From: Aegicerativicinus sediminis
GTDB taxonomy: Bacteria; Bacteroidota; Bacteroidia; Flavobacteriales; Flavobacteriaceae
NCBI RefSeq assembly: GCF_015476115.1
Contig: NZ_CP064295.1
Span: 2,846,001-2,910,000 of the forward strand
Reading direction: 5' to 3'
DNA: 64,000 bases
The translations under genes and the position numbers were made by a program. Below, one piece after another: positions 16,601 through 24,864 of the stretch (its first letter is position 1; every line of letters begins with the position of its first letter). The notes under the pieces are model-generated. The model made no database searches. It had not been told where the DNA came from and saw only the letters and a program-made list of their open reading frames with translations.

Positions 16601-17994
16601 GGTGTAACTGTTATAATTTTAGATTCTTCCTCAAATTGCTCGGTTGAATTATTGTAATAAAAGCTTTGGATCCCTTCTTGAAAAATCACAAAAATTCTAT
16701 TAGGATCAAATTCTGAGACGAATACATATTGAAAGCGGAAATCATAATTAATACTTTTTCGGACAAATTCTATAGTCTTATCCTTTAATTCAAAAAAACC
16801 TATATCGCCAGAGCCCGAGTACAATCTGTCATTAATGATTTTGAAAAGATATGTTTGTCCGGTTGTGCCTTCAATTCTTTTGAACGTATTCCGATCCTCA
16901 TCTAGATAAAAAATACCATCGTTTGTGCCGACATATAAGAGATCGTTGAATTTAACAGTATCCCAAACCACGTTGGTTTCTAGACCCATATTTGTATCTA
17001 GAAAGGTTAGCGGAGAATTTAAATCTACACGGGAAATACCATTAAATAAGCCCAACCATAATATGCCTCTAGAATCTAAATACGTATAAGTTACACTGCC
17101 ATCCTGCAATCCGTTTCCTGGAGTGAACGATTGAATAAGTTTTCCATTATGGTCTATAAGGTAAGCTCCATTGCTAAATGAATTGACTATAAAATTTCCA
17201 TTATCTAAGGCGATACCAGGTAAATAAATACTCCCTTTGATAAACTCATCAATCTCAGTTTTAAAAGGTTCAAAAGTATTGCCATCATAAATAAAGAATC
17301 CCATTGTCCTAGTGCCTAATAACATTCGTGTATCATCATATGGGAGCATTAGGTATACACGTTCATTAGCGAACAATTCTCCACCTGGGACTAATTGAGT
17401 TATTCCATCTTTATAAGTACATAGGCCTTCATTCCATACTCTGACATAATTTACTCCATTTACTTGAGCGCTTTGATGAAAATTGTTTTTAGGTATTAGT
17501 ACGTCAATATTTTCACCGTCCCAAATAAAAGATTTGTCGGTTGTTCGAAAAACCACCTTATCGTCTATTATATCACAATCCCATACAGTTGCAAAATCTC
17601 GATGCTCCTCTGGAACATTATTTTTTAATGAAATAAAATATAGTTCCCCTTTGGGATTAGTTTCTAAATACCCAAAGTCACCTTCGGCACTCAAATAAAT
17701 TCTACCATTGGAATCTTTAGCAAAACTTCTAGGACTCACTTGGTTTGTAAGGGTAACTACACTCCAATTGACACCATCATATACTAATACGCCTGCACCA
17801 TTGGCAAAATACATTATGCCGTCATCTCCTTCTATGATCCACCAATTGGTGGGGTTAGCCCCATAATCTTGGTATTTATAATTAGTTATGGTTGGACGAC
17901 CTACTTTTTCTTGCGATAATATTTCAAAAGGTGATAAAAGAAAGTATAAAATCAGAATAGAAATTGAAAGCTGGAAAATGTTCCTTTTCTTCAT
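13630..17994 (-). CDS. hybrid histidine kinase with propeller sensor, GAF domain and two receivers (second degenerate)
   Basis: 1454 residues. After a signal-like N-terminal helix, residues about 30-670 are repeats of the two-component regulator propeller type, such as LGLFNGISRVD and VGTNDGIFYLD. A Y_Y_Y domain follows (about 685-755), then one membrane helix (761-780), a coiled linker, GAF (about 819-968), HisKA with the phospho-His at 993 (VSHELRTP), an ATPase domain (1110-1219: NLLSNAVKF, DTGIGI, GTGLGL) and a full receiver (1255-1375, Asp1306, Lys1355). Residues 1376-1454 are a second receiver cut short, with VDQ for the usual VDD and Asn1426 at the phosphoacceptor position. In Bacteroidota, kinases of this build usually sense periplasmic glycans; the ligand here is unknown. 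Confidence 0.92.
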   Translation of the reverse strand: MKKRNIFQLSISILILYFLLSPFEILSQEKVGRPTITNYKYQDYGANPTNWWIIEGDDGIMYFANGAGVLVYDGVNWSVVTLTNQVSPRSFAKDSNGRIYLSAEGDFGYLETNPKGELYFISLKNNVPEEHRDFATVWDCDIIDDKVVFRTTDKSFIWDGENIDVLIPKNNFHQSAQVNGVNYVRVWNEGLCTYKDGITQLVPGGELFANERVYLMLPYDDTRMLLGTRTMGFFIYDGNTFEPFKTEIDEFIKGSIYLPGIALDNGNFIVNSFSNGAYLIDHNGKLIQSFTPGNGLQDGSVTYTYLDSRGILWLGLFNGISRVDLNSPLTFLDTNMGLETNVVWDTVKFNDLLYVGTNDGIFYLDEDRNTFKRIEGTTGQTYLFKIINDRLYSGSGDIGFFELKDKTIEFVRKSINYDFRFQYVFVSEFDPNRIFVIFQEGIQSFYYNNSTEQFEEESKIITVTPQVVNIKEQSKDEFWFTSLKNGTILRIYPKFNGEQMDLANAEIKEYTQANGLPDNPVVFVDLLDETYVLSPNGTFLFNPETERFTQGDNPFGDFTDLGSFTYPIEDTDGKIFYHTNDGLNVAFKNGQGDVVVNSEAFRDLKNWTIFSIRPEPPKPNGNQIIWIAGTDGIIRYEGNLESTMISNFNTKIRNISIAGDSLIYGGAGNLPKNIDLKSGDNTITFNYAAPLFKSQNNVEYSTYLKGFDDKWSDWTKQTSREYINLPPGNYTFSAKAKSLYGHVTPEISVPFSVETPWYKQWWAYILYAIGFLLLIYLIVNRRTKILKIRQKLLEESVEARTKEVKQRMEELATVNAVSQALTEKLQLKELIKMVGDEMKKLFKSDITYLAILDRDTNIISFPYQDGDNMAPLNYGEGLTSKIIKTGEPLLINKNTDIDAEYDKMGVKTVGLGAVSYLGVPIPSEDNIIGVLSVQSTQQENRFSEEDKRLLSTIATNVGIAIHNAELYEEAKQAKARAEDANEAKSAFLSTVSHELRTPLTSVLGFAKIIRKRLEDKIFPEVNVEDQKMKRTMKQVSENLDVVVSEGERLTTLINDVLDLAKIESGKMEWNMKPIFLQDAISRAVSSTSSLFEQKGISLKKNIPSDLPLVKADEDKLIQVVINLLSNAVKFTDKGKVTIEAYSEKDQIIVEVQDTGIGIAEKDKNKVFEKFRQAGDTLTDKPKGTGLGLPICREIIEHHGGIIWMKSEPGVGSTFFFSIPTLGENMDQPPMQLERILKSLKQQIKHSSLNTDILDKPTILVVDDDTPIRSLLRQELSEAGFNVTEAANGKAALDMVRNSKPDLIILDVMMPEINGFDVAAVLKNDPATMDIPIIILSIVQDKERGLRIGVDRYLTKPINTEQLFHEVDVLLEQGVSKKKVMIVDQNISAVKSLSDVLSARGYKVMESNPDNLFESASESQPDIIMLNSVFNGDKELIKKLKLQKGMENVMFFIYE

Positions 17995-18108
17995 AATTGG
18001 TTGGTTAGAAGTTGTAATAAGTATATGATAGGGGGGAATAGCCTTTTAAATGTACAATAATTAGCATTTCCATAATCATTTTAGTTCAGATTTTTCGTTC
18101 ATAGACCA

Positions 18109-19056
18109 CTACCTTCCGTGAGGTTCTAGACTTGGCCATGGTTGGTTATTTTTTACATACTTTTCAAAAAATTCTTTTATATCTTCATTGACCTCCTGCC
18201 TAAATTCATTAAGTCCATGATCTGTACCTTCATATAAATGAAGTCGGAAGGGGTGTTTTTTTGCATATAGTGAATCGGCCATTTGTAAGGCGTCCAATGG
18301 CGACACTCGCCAATCAGCAGTTCCATGTAAGAGCATTAATGGAGTTGTCTTACACAGTTTTTCTGAAAAATAAACTGCGGACCTCGCGCGTAAACTTTCA
18401 TCTTTTTTGTCTTTGTATTTGGGCACTAGTTGAGAAAAAACATATTCCTCCATTTCCGGCCGCATTTCTATATTTCTATAGGCGTTTGCTAAACCGGCCC
18501 CAATAACGGCCGCCTTGAATTTACAGGTTTTTGTAAGAGTAAGATAGGTCATCATTCCGCCTCGACTATGCCCGTAAATACCCATTCGTTCTGTATCGGC
18601 TTCCTCCAGTTTTTCAGCTAATGGTATTAGATTGAGAATATCATTCACATCGGCACCACCAAATTCCTCCCTGCCTTCGCTATTAGTGCTGCCTCTATAA
18701 TTGCTGGCTAATACCACATAGCCCCAACTGGCCAGTTTGTTTAATAATACCGATGCCCTGAAATCAGTCAATTCCCCGAAATCACGGTTGCCTCCTCTGT
18801 TATATACAATAACTGGGTAAGTACCTTTTTCTTTTGGTTTGGCCAAATAACCTCTAATGATTAGTCCGTCTGATAGATACCTGATATTATATAACTCGGT
18901 TCGCTCCTGATAACTTTTTAGTAGGCTATCATTTTTAATCCTATTTTGAAGACTATCTGGTAAAATTACTCTGTTGGTTTTAAGGAGTGATCCATTTTGT
19001 GCTAATCCTATAGTTGAGGAAAATAAAAGGCCAAATAAAAAAATTAGGGTTTTCAT
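18109..19056 (-). CDS. secreted alpha/beta hydrolase, prolyl oligopeptidase (S9) type
   Basis: 315 residues with a cleavable signal peptide (about residues 1-19). The catalytic triad can be read: Ser164 in IYGHSRGGM, Asp248 in GTADWRVSP and His280 in EGTDHGLN. The YNRGGNRDFG stretch upstream matches the oxyanion region of S9-type peptidases and esterases. There is no N-terminal propeller, so it is the short form. Its ATG overlaps the stop of the upstream permease by 4 bp (19053-19056), which suggests joint expression. Peptidase or esterase activity cannot be decided. Confidence 0.87.
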   Translation of the reverse strand: MKTLIFLFGLLFSSTIGLAQNGSLLKTNRVILPDSLQNRIKNDSLLKSYQERTELYNIRYLSDGLIIRGYLAKPKEKGTYPVIVYNRGGNRDFGELTDFRASVLLNKLASWGYVVLASNYRGSTNSEGREEFGGADVNDILNLIPLAEKLEEADTERMGIYGHSRGGMMTYLTLTKTCKFKAAVIGAGLANAYRNIEMRPEMEEYVFSQLVPKYKDKKDESLRARSAVYFSEKLCKTTPLMLLHGTADWRVSPLDALQMADSLYAKKHPFRLHLYEGTDHGLNEFRQEVNEDIKEFFEKYVKNNQPWPSLEPHGR

Positions 19057-20375
19057 TTATTTATGCGTTTACTAATTAGATAGATAAAACTGAATATTAC
19101 AAACATTAAGAATGTTACTCCCACTTGAGTTGAGGAGGCATGTGCTAAAAAATAGCCTATTACAATTACAGCCAATATTGGGACCAATAAGCCTCCTTTA
19201 ATTGTAAATTCTTCCTTTTTAGGTGTATATATAAATCTTAATCGAATTACAGCAAGAATTACTCCTAAATAAAGAAGTAATATGGATAAACTTGCAGATT
19301 GTGCGAGTTGTTCAAACCCACCAAGGGTTGCTGCCACAAAGCCAGAAAATGTGTATAACATAATAGCATTATGTGGAGTTGCATATTTTTTATGGATTTT
19401 GGCCAAAGATTTAGTTGGAATAACTTTATCTCTTGCAAATGCATATAACAGTCGTGGGTTATTGAGGGAAACTCCACTAAGGGTTCCAAACATTGAAATA
19501 GCCGCACCAAAGGATAATAAAATAAAGCCAAAACTACCAAAAACAATAAGTGCAGTTTTCGCCAAGGGATCGCCAGTTTGTTGGGCTAAAGAATCACCTA
19601 AAACGCCTTGAGCCACTAATTGAACTAACATATAAAAGAGCATTATAATAGCCATGCTCATAAAAATGGCTCTTGGAATGGTTATTCTTGGTTTTATCAC
19701 TTCACCAGCGACATTCAACCCAACCTCACCTCCTTGAAAAGCAAAAAATAGAATTAAGGCAGTTTCTCCAAGCTGTTTAATAGATGGTAGCGAATCCCAA
19801 ACCAAGTTATTTAAGATAACATCCTTCCACCCAAAAGAGACGAGTAGTAATAATGGAAGGAGTTTGGCAATAGTGGTGAATTTTACAAGTCCAATTCCTG
19901 TTTTAACACCTAAAATATTAATATAGGCCAATCCAAAAAATATGATGGCCAAAAAAGAAATGCGTAACCATGGTTCGTTAAAAATAGGCCAAATTGATGC
20001 GCAGACTTCAACTAAAGCATTTGAAACTGCTGCATCTGATAATATGGAACCTACAAGTAGCAAATTTCCACCTAGAAATCCTGCATAAGGTCCAAAGACA
20101 GTTTCTATGTAGGTATAAGATCCACCAGTTTTTATAATTTTACTTCCAATTTCAGCAAAACATAGCATTATTAAAATCGCTAGGGCTCCACAGAATAAAT
20201 AAGCAATAATACTGCTGGAACCCATTTTTTGAGCTATAATAGCGGGTAAAACAAAAATGCCTGCACCTATAACGATATTTATAATGTTAGCCGTTAAACC
20301 CCATAATCCAATTTCCTTTTTTAGGTCATCTTCTTGTAATTCTAAAGGTTCGCTAAGATGTGTTTTACGATTCAT
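19053..20375 (-). CDS. APC superfamily amino-acid permease
   Basis: 440 residues with about 12 membrane helices. The first helix carries the family's substrate-binding motif (NIVIGAGIFVLPA), and helix 6 reads ALILFFAFQGGEVGLNVAGEV, as in the APC family (amino acid-polyamine-organocation). The N-terminal 25 residues are charged and cytoplasmic. It lies 7 bp downstream of the DUF1624-like gene and overlaps the S9 hydrolase by 4 bp. A peptidase plus an amino-acid carrier would make a simple uptake pair, but the substrate is not evident. Confidence 0.9.
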   Translation of the reverse strand: MNRKTHLSEPLELQEDDLKKEIGLWGLTANIINIVIGAGIFVLPAIIAQKMGSSSIIAYLFCGALAILIMLCFAEIGSKIIKTGGSYTYIETVFGPYAGFLGGNLLLVGSILSDAAVSNALVEVCASIWPIFNEPWLRISFLAIIFFGLAYINILGVKTGIGLVKFTTIAKLLPLLLLVSFGWKDVILNNLVWDSLPSIKQLGETALILFFAFQGGEVGLNVAGEVIKPRITIPRAIFMSMAIIMLFYMLVQLVAQGVLGDSLAQQTGDPLAKTALIVFGSFGFILLSFGAAISMFGTLSGVSLNNPRLLYAFARDKVIPTKSLAKIHKKYATPHNAIMLYTFSGFVAATLGGFEQLAQSASLSILLLYLGVILAVIRLRFIYTPKKEEFTIKGGLLVPILAVIVIGYFLAHASSTQVGVTFLMFVIFSFIYLISKRINK

Positions 20376-20382
20376 TTAAATT

Positions 20383-21588
20383 TTATAGATAACTGAGCCA
20401 CCATTTTTCCCTATTATTACTTTTATAGATGTCGTATTGTTTGCAAAAGGGATAAAGACCCATAACGACCAAAATCCAAACTATGTAGGTGCCCAACAAA
20501 CCGAACCCCTCACCAGGTGCCACAAAAAGAAAAGGAATGTTCTTGTTATATTCCATAGCATCGGCAATTGTATTTCCTCTGCTAAAGAAAAATATTGTAG
20601 CTACAAAATGAATAACATATAGGTGTATGATGTAATAGAAAAATGCTGTTCTACCAAACACTATTAATACTTTCGATAACCAATTGTCTAATTTTTCAGC
20701 TAGGGCCAAAAGAATAAGTGATAAACCTAAGGTGATGCATAAGAATAACAGAGACGGTGGATATTTTGTAACATCTATAAAAGAGAAAAATGTATATAAA
20801 AATCCTCTGCCCTGTGGTCCCCAAGGAATTGGATTTCCATAAACATTAGACCATCTTACGATACTAAAAAATATGAGGGCTCCGAAACCAATATAGTAGA
20901 GAAGATTTTGTCTGCGTTTTTCTTCAAACGTTGGTTCGTAAAGTTTTCCGATAGCATATCCTAACATCATCACCCCCGTCCAAGGCAAAAAGGGATAAAC
21001 CATTATGAGATAATGATTATCAATTATTGGGTATAATTTAAACACACCATGGTGAATTAAATCCCACCAAAATCCGGGAGTAAAACCTTCTGCACCCTCT
21101 GGATAATCTAAAACATTATGGGTGGCAACAATAAGAATACCGAGAAAAAAGATTAGACTATAGGAAGCTCTAATGGCTTTTAAAACACCAATTACTACCA
21201 TGCTTATACCAATGGCCCATATAACTTGGAATATTAAAAGGTTGAACCCAGGGTTGAAGGTCCATGCGAAGGTAATTAAGGTTAATTCCACCAAAATAAG
21301 CCAGAATCCACGTTTTATTAAAAATATACTCAATTGCCTATCTGCCTTTCTTAAACTCTGTAAGTAAATGGATGTTCCAGATAGAAAAACAAAAGTTGGG
21401 GCGCATAAATGGGTTATCCAACGAGTAAAAAAAAGTAGTGGAGTCGTAGTGTCTAAATTAAGTGGGTCGTCTATATTGGCTTCTAAATGAAAAAAATCGC
21501 GGACATGGTCTAATGCCATGATTACCATAACAAATCCTCTTAATATGTCTATCGACAAGATTCGCTTTTTAATTACCTTTTCTGTCAT
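20383..21588 (-). CDS. DUF1624 / heparan-alpha-glucosaminide N-acetyltransferase-like membrane protein
   Basis: 401 residues with about ten membrane helices. The N-terminal signature RILSIDILRGFVMVIMALDH and the later PTFVFLSGTSIYL are typical of the DUF1624 group, related to the catalytic part of lysosomal heparan-alpha-glucosaminide acetyltransferase. The conserved His in DHVRDFFH (about residue 27) matches the place of the acetyl-carrying residue in that family. Such proteins are thought to move acyl groups across the membrane onto sugars. It follows a DUF418 gene of similar ancestry by 28 bp. Confidence 0.85.
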   Translation of the reverse strand: MTEKVIKKRILSIDILRGFVMVIMALDHVRDFFHLEANIDDPLNLDTTTPLLFFTRWITHLCAPTFVFLSGTSIYLQSLRKADRQLSIFLIKRGFWLILVELTLITFAWTFNPGFNLLIFQVIWAIGISMVVIGVLKAIRASYSLIFFLGILIVATHNVLDYPEGAEGFTPGFWWDLIHHGVFKLYPIIDNHYLIMVYPFLPWTGVMMLGYAIGKLYEPTFEEKRRQNLLYYIGFGALIFFSIVRWSNVYGNPIPWGPQGRGFLYTFFSFIDVTKYPPSLLFLCITLGLSLILLALAEKLDNWLSKVLIVFGRTAFFYYIIHLYVIHFVATIFFFSRGNTIADAMEYNKNIPFLFVAPGEGFGLLGTYIVWILVVMGLYPFCKQYDIYKSNNREKWWLSYL

Positions 21589-21616
21589 TTTATTAACGTT
21601 GAAATGAAATTCTGGT

Positions 21617-22942
21617 TTAATCTACTCCAGTGTCTTTTGTGCTTGAAATTTTAAATTGTTGTTTCTTTCCATAAGTCAATGAGCGCCACAACCATTCAAA
21701 TGGACCATATTTAAAATATTTCAACCAAATGGGACTGTAGATTAATTGTGCAATCCAGATGGCAAAAACAATGTAATACAATTCATGACGCTCCAATTTT
21801 CCGAACATGCTAAATCCAAACCCTAGGAATATAATGCCCGTAATAATAGAATGCATCAAATAATTGGTTAAAGCCATTCTACCAACAGCTGCTAATGATT
21901 TTTGCAAGAATTTTAAAATCCCTGATTTTACAAATAGCATTATTAAACCAATATGCCCCATTGTCATGGTGAGTCTACCTATATCGTAAGTTAGGCTTGT
22001 TTTGGCAGAAACCATAGGGTCGAAATTTGAACTTATTAGCGCACTCGTTTCATAATAATTTATGGAAAGTCCGATAGCATACCCTATAGCCATCATTATC
22101 AGATAGAACTTATTAGATTTTTCTGCATGGAATATCCGTAATTTGAAAAAAGCCATGCCCAATATCATAAACGCGATAATGTCATAAAAGAAGTAGCGGT
22201 ACATAACATAGGTTTGCATAAATTGATTTTCTTTAACCTTATGCAATACATTAGACCAATATCCTTCATGCCTGGCTGCAATTTCCTCTTGTAATTCCTC
22301 TTCAGATTTTTTGTTGGTAATTTTTTCCCATTTTTCAAATGCTGCGGTTTGTTCTGGGTTTAGTGAATCTCCTTGTTTTTTAAGTGCTGCCGCTTCTAGG
22401 CCTTCAACCTTTTGAGTTTTCATATTTTGGTAATCACTAAAATTCCAAAGAGTACCTAAAAAAAGAATTATTAAACCCCCAATGATCAAATTTTTGGGAA
22501 CAATATTTCGCAAAGGAAATAGGAACAAGCCGCACAAAGCATATGGATAAAGAATTTCGCCGTCCCATAGCAAAAGGTAAACATGTATGAGTCCGAAGAT
22601 AAAAAGCCATATGATCCTCCTGTAATAGATATCCGCAGTATTAATTCCTGCACCATTTTTTTCTAATCGACTAGTTAGAAGAATTACTCCTGCACCAAAC
22701 AGCATTGAAAACATCCCTCTCATGGTGCCTTCGAAAAACATATTGGTCATAATCCAAGATTTTAGATTCCATCCATCGGCACCGCCATAAACGGTAGGGT
22801 CACTATAGGCGAATGGTAATCCCATGCCTGCAATATTCATAAGCAGAATTCCAAGTAATGCAATTCCTCGAATTACATCTAATGAATTAATTCGATTAGC
22901 CGCTTGGACCGGCTGAAATTTTGATTGGACTGTTGATAGCAT
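21617..22942 (-). CDS. DUF418 (YeiB-like) membrane protein
   Basis: 441 residues, about ten membrane helices. The N-terminus RINSLDVIRGIALLGILLMN and the C-terminal block (RMALTNYLMHSIITGIIFLG, then GPFEWLWRSLTYG) are the two hallmarks of the DUF418/YeiB family. Residues about 185-240 are a charged soluble loop. A Cys- and Phe-rich frame at 22896-23135 overlapping its start is a shadow. It is the first gene of the operon running down to 18109. The biochemical function of the family is not settled; a membrane acyltransferase role is the usual guess. Confidence 0.88.
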   Translation of the reverse strand: MLSTVQSKFQPVQAANRINSLDVIRGIALLGILLMNIAGMGLPFAYSDPTVYGGADGWNLKSWIMTNMFFEGTMRGMFSMLFGAGVILLTSRLEKNGAGINTADIYYRRIIWLFIFGLIHVYLLLWDGEILYPYALCGLFLFPLRNIVPKNLIIGGLIILFLGTLWNFSDYQNMKTQKVEGLEAAALKKQGDSLNPEQTAAFEKWEKITNKKSEEELQEEIAARHEGYWSNVLHKVKENQFMQTYVMYRYFFYDIIAFMILGMAFFKLRIFHAEKSNKFYLIMMAIGYAIGLSINYYETSALISSNFDPMVSAKTSLTYDIGRLTMTMGHIGLIMLFVKSGILKFLQKSLAAVGRMALTNYLMHSIITGIIFLGFGFSMFGKLERHELYYIVFAIWIAQLIYSPIWLKYFKYGPFEWLWRSLTYGKKQQFKISSTKDTGVD

Positions 22943-23313
22943 ATTGAAAGTTATAAAGGTTGGTTACGAGGTGATAGGGTAGGTAGTACAGCCGTAGAGA
23001 CTGGAAGGAAATCAGAGGCAGAGATTTTATACAGAAGTTAATAGAGAGTTTAAATAAGAGCACTCTAAACCATTTCGAAAGTGGTTTAAAAATTAAATTA
23101 TTACAAACAAAAAACTGCAGTAAGTTTTGCAACATTCTAATAATTCATTATTCCAATAAATAAGGTAAGTCAGGAATATGGGGTATGCCAAATTGTATAA
23201 AATAGTCCTTTGGGGATTATTCGATAATTCTAGTGGAGATGAATAAAGATAGAAAAAAAGGAATACAAAGAGCGAATTTTATTACATCTGTAATTGGAAA
23301 AGATGTTTGTTAC
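22943..23313. other. 371-bp intergenic stretch with one hairpin
   Basis: No convincing gene is seen here. The region separates the VOC gene (stop 23314) from the DUF418 operon (start 22942), both on the minus strand. An imperfect hairpin lies at 23067-23087 (arms AAACCATTT and AAGTGGTTT, one G-T pair, CGA loop). I found no exact TAnnTTTG element on the minus strand. It should hold the promoter of the DUF418 operon. Confidence 0.4.
23067..23087. terminator. hairpin upstream of DUF418 operon
   Basis: A 9-bp stem (one G-T pair) with a 3-base loop. It lacks a clear T-run on the minus strand, so it may be a weak terminator for the VOC gene transcript or an operator. Evidence is limited to the dyad symmetry. 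Confidence 0.3.
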
Positions 23314-23697
23314 CTAATAAGAGGCGTCATTAATTTCTAGCCAATGTCCATTCGGGTCTCGGAAAAATACCTGTCGCACGCCATCCGCACGTTCACTTAT
23401 GGCATTTAAATCTCCTCGGAAATTTCCATATGGAATATTTAATTGATGTAGTCGATTTAAGACTTCATCAAATTGGTCGGTAACAAAGGCATAATGCTGT
23501 TCCTTATTTTTGGGACGACCTATATCCTCTGTTTTTATTAAATGAAGTTGGGTATGGCCGCCAATTCCAAACCAACGCAATTTAGGGTTATTTCCAGGTG
23601 TGGGAATGTCCTCTAATCCAAATACATTTTTGTAGAATTCTCCACTGGAGTGTAAATCTGCAGCGGGTATTGCGATATGGTCGAATTTTAATTTCAT
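23314..23697 (-). CDS. VOC (glyoxalase/dioxygenase superfamily) protein
   Basis: 127 residues, one vicinal-oxygen-chelate unit pair. The first half begins FDHIAIPAADLHSSGEFYKN with the metal-ligand His, and the end has the typical RQVFFRDPNGHWLEIND, where the Glu is the usual last metal ligand. HLIKTED and HYAFVT provide further candidate ligands. The protein is of normal length for the family. The substrate is not evident. It follows a Rieske oxygenase by 62 bp on the same strand. Confidence 0.88.
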   Translation of the reverse strand: MKLKFDHIAIPAADLHSSGEFYKNVFGLEDIPTPGNNPKLRWFGIGGHTQLHLIKTEDIGRPKNKEQHYAFVTDQFDEVLNRLHQLNIPYGNFRGDLNAISERADGVRQVFFRDPNGHWLEINDASY

Positions 23698-23759
23698 AAT
23701 GCTAACTTAATTAAAAATATACCGAATATTCTTTAAAACCTATATTCAATCTGTTAGGA

Positions 23760-24851
23760 TTAGGAAGAGGAAATAAACCTAGCCAATAATCGATGAAAAT
23801 GATGCACGCCTTGTTCTCTTTTTGGGGAAAAACGGCCAGTTGAATAAAAACGAGATTGTACACCTTTTTGAACTTGTTCAACAACAAATTCATCTTCTTT
23901 CTCCACTTTGTCTAATAAGGCACCGGCACCTTTGTCTAATTTACTCTCATCATTCACATAAGTAATAAATGATACCTTGGTTTTATTTATACTAATTGGG
24001 GAAACTATATTTATTGATAAGCCCCAAGGATAAAAATTGAACATCATATTGGGAAAAACCCAAAAATAATAGGCTGCAACATGTTTGCCATAATCCTCAT
24101 GGTTTTCAGGCAAATTGAACACTTCCTCGTCTTCATCGGCATAACCTATTTGGAGCGAGGCATAATTGTGTAATTCGGTTGTATAATTGCCGTAATCTAA
24201 TACACTATTAAGATCTTCATGAACAAAAGGAATGTGGAAACCTTCCAAATAATTATCACAATAGAGTGCCCAATGACAATTAACCTCATAGTCCTTATTT
24301 CGGCTTTTATACTCATAGAAAGAAAGTAGAGGGAGAAAACCAATTTTTTTTGCCATAATTTTTACAATTTCATCAAAATCGAAGGAAGGTTTTAGACCAA
24401 CAAAAATGAAGGGTTCCATAGTACCGACCAAGAACTGTTTCAAATTGTCACAAGGTCTAGGGAAATTTTCAGCGTCCTCAAATTCAGGCATAGATTTAAA
24501 AGTACCATCTATTGAAAATCGGCGTCCATGGTACATACAACGTAAATCTGACAATTGACCAGAATCATGAACAACTAAATTCCCTCGATGGGTACAAACA
24601 TTACTAATACAATTAATCCTATTAAGATGATCTTTAGACAATAATAAAGGTTCATTAACGTAATTTTCTAAATACATGAAGGGATGAACAAAACCGGCAA
24701 AGGGCACTAAATTTTCATGTCCCACATATTGCCATGTTTTTAAAAACACCTTTTCTTTAAGGGCCTCAAACACTGTCTCGCTTCTGTAGAACTCCGTAGG
24801 CAGAGTTTCCGCCAAGTTTATGTTAGGATGGACATGAAAATCTAAACTCAT
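23760..24851 (-). CDS. Rieske 2Fe-2S aromatic ring-hydroxylating-type oxygenase, alpha subunit
   Basis: 363 residues. The Rieske cluster ligands are C86 and H88 (CTHRG) and C105 and H108 (CMYHG). The catalytic domain has the mononuclear iron histidines H206 and H211 in NYLEGFHIPFVHEDL. The C-terminal KEDEFVVEQVQKGVQS segment is typical of the family. It resembles the choline/betaine monooxygenase type more than true aromatic dioxygenases because there is no beta-subunit gene nearby. No ferredoxin or reductase gene is in the window. It begins 13 bp after the BNR-protein stop. Confidence 0.88.
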   Translation of the reverse strand: MSLDFHVHPNINLAETLPTEFYRSETVFEALKEKVFLKTWQYVGHENLVPFAGFVHPFMYLENYVNEPLLLSKDHLNRINCISNVCTHRGNLVVHDSGQLSDLRCMYHGRRFSIDGTFKSMPEFEDAENFPRPCDNLKQFLVGTMEPFIFVGLKPSFDFDEIVKIMAKKIGFLPLLSFYEYKSRNKDYEVNCHWALYCDNYLEGFHIPFVHEDLNSVLDYGNYTTELHNYASLQIGYADEDEEVFNLPENHEDYGKHVAAYYFWVFPNMMFNFYPWGLSINIVSPISINKTKVSFITYVNDESKLDKGAGALLDKVEKEDEFVVEQVQKGVQSRFYSTGRFSPKREQGVHHFHRLLARFISSS

Positions 24852-24864
24852 TATGTCTTGAAAA

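Noticed and set aside
22896-23135. A 79-residue frame overlapping the DUF418 start
   Set aside because: It overlaps a strong gene, is rich in Phe, Leu and Cys with no domain, and has no promoter or homologue that I recognise.
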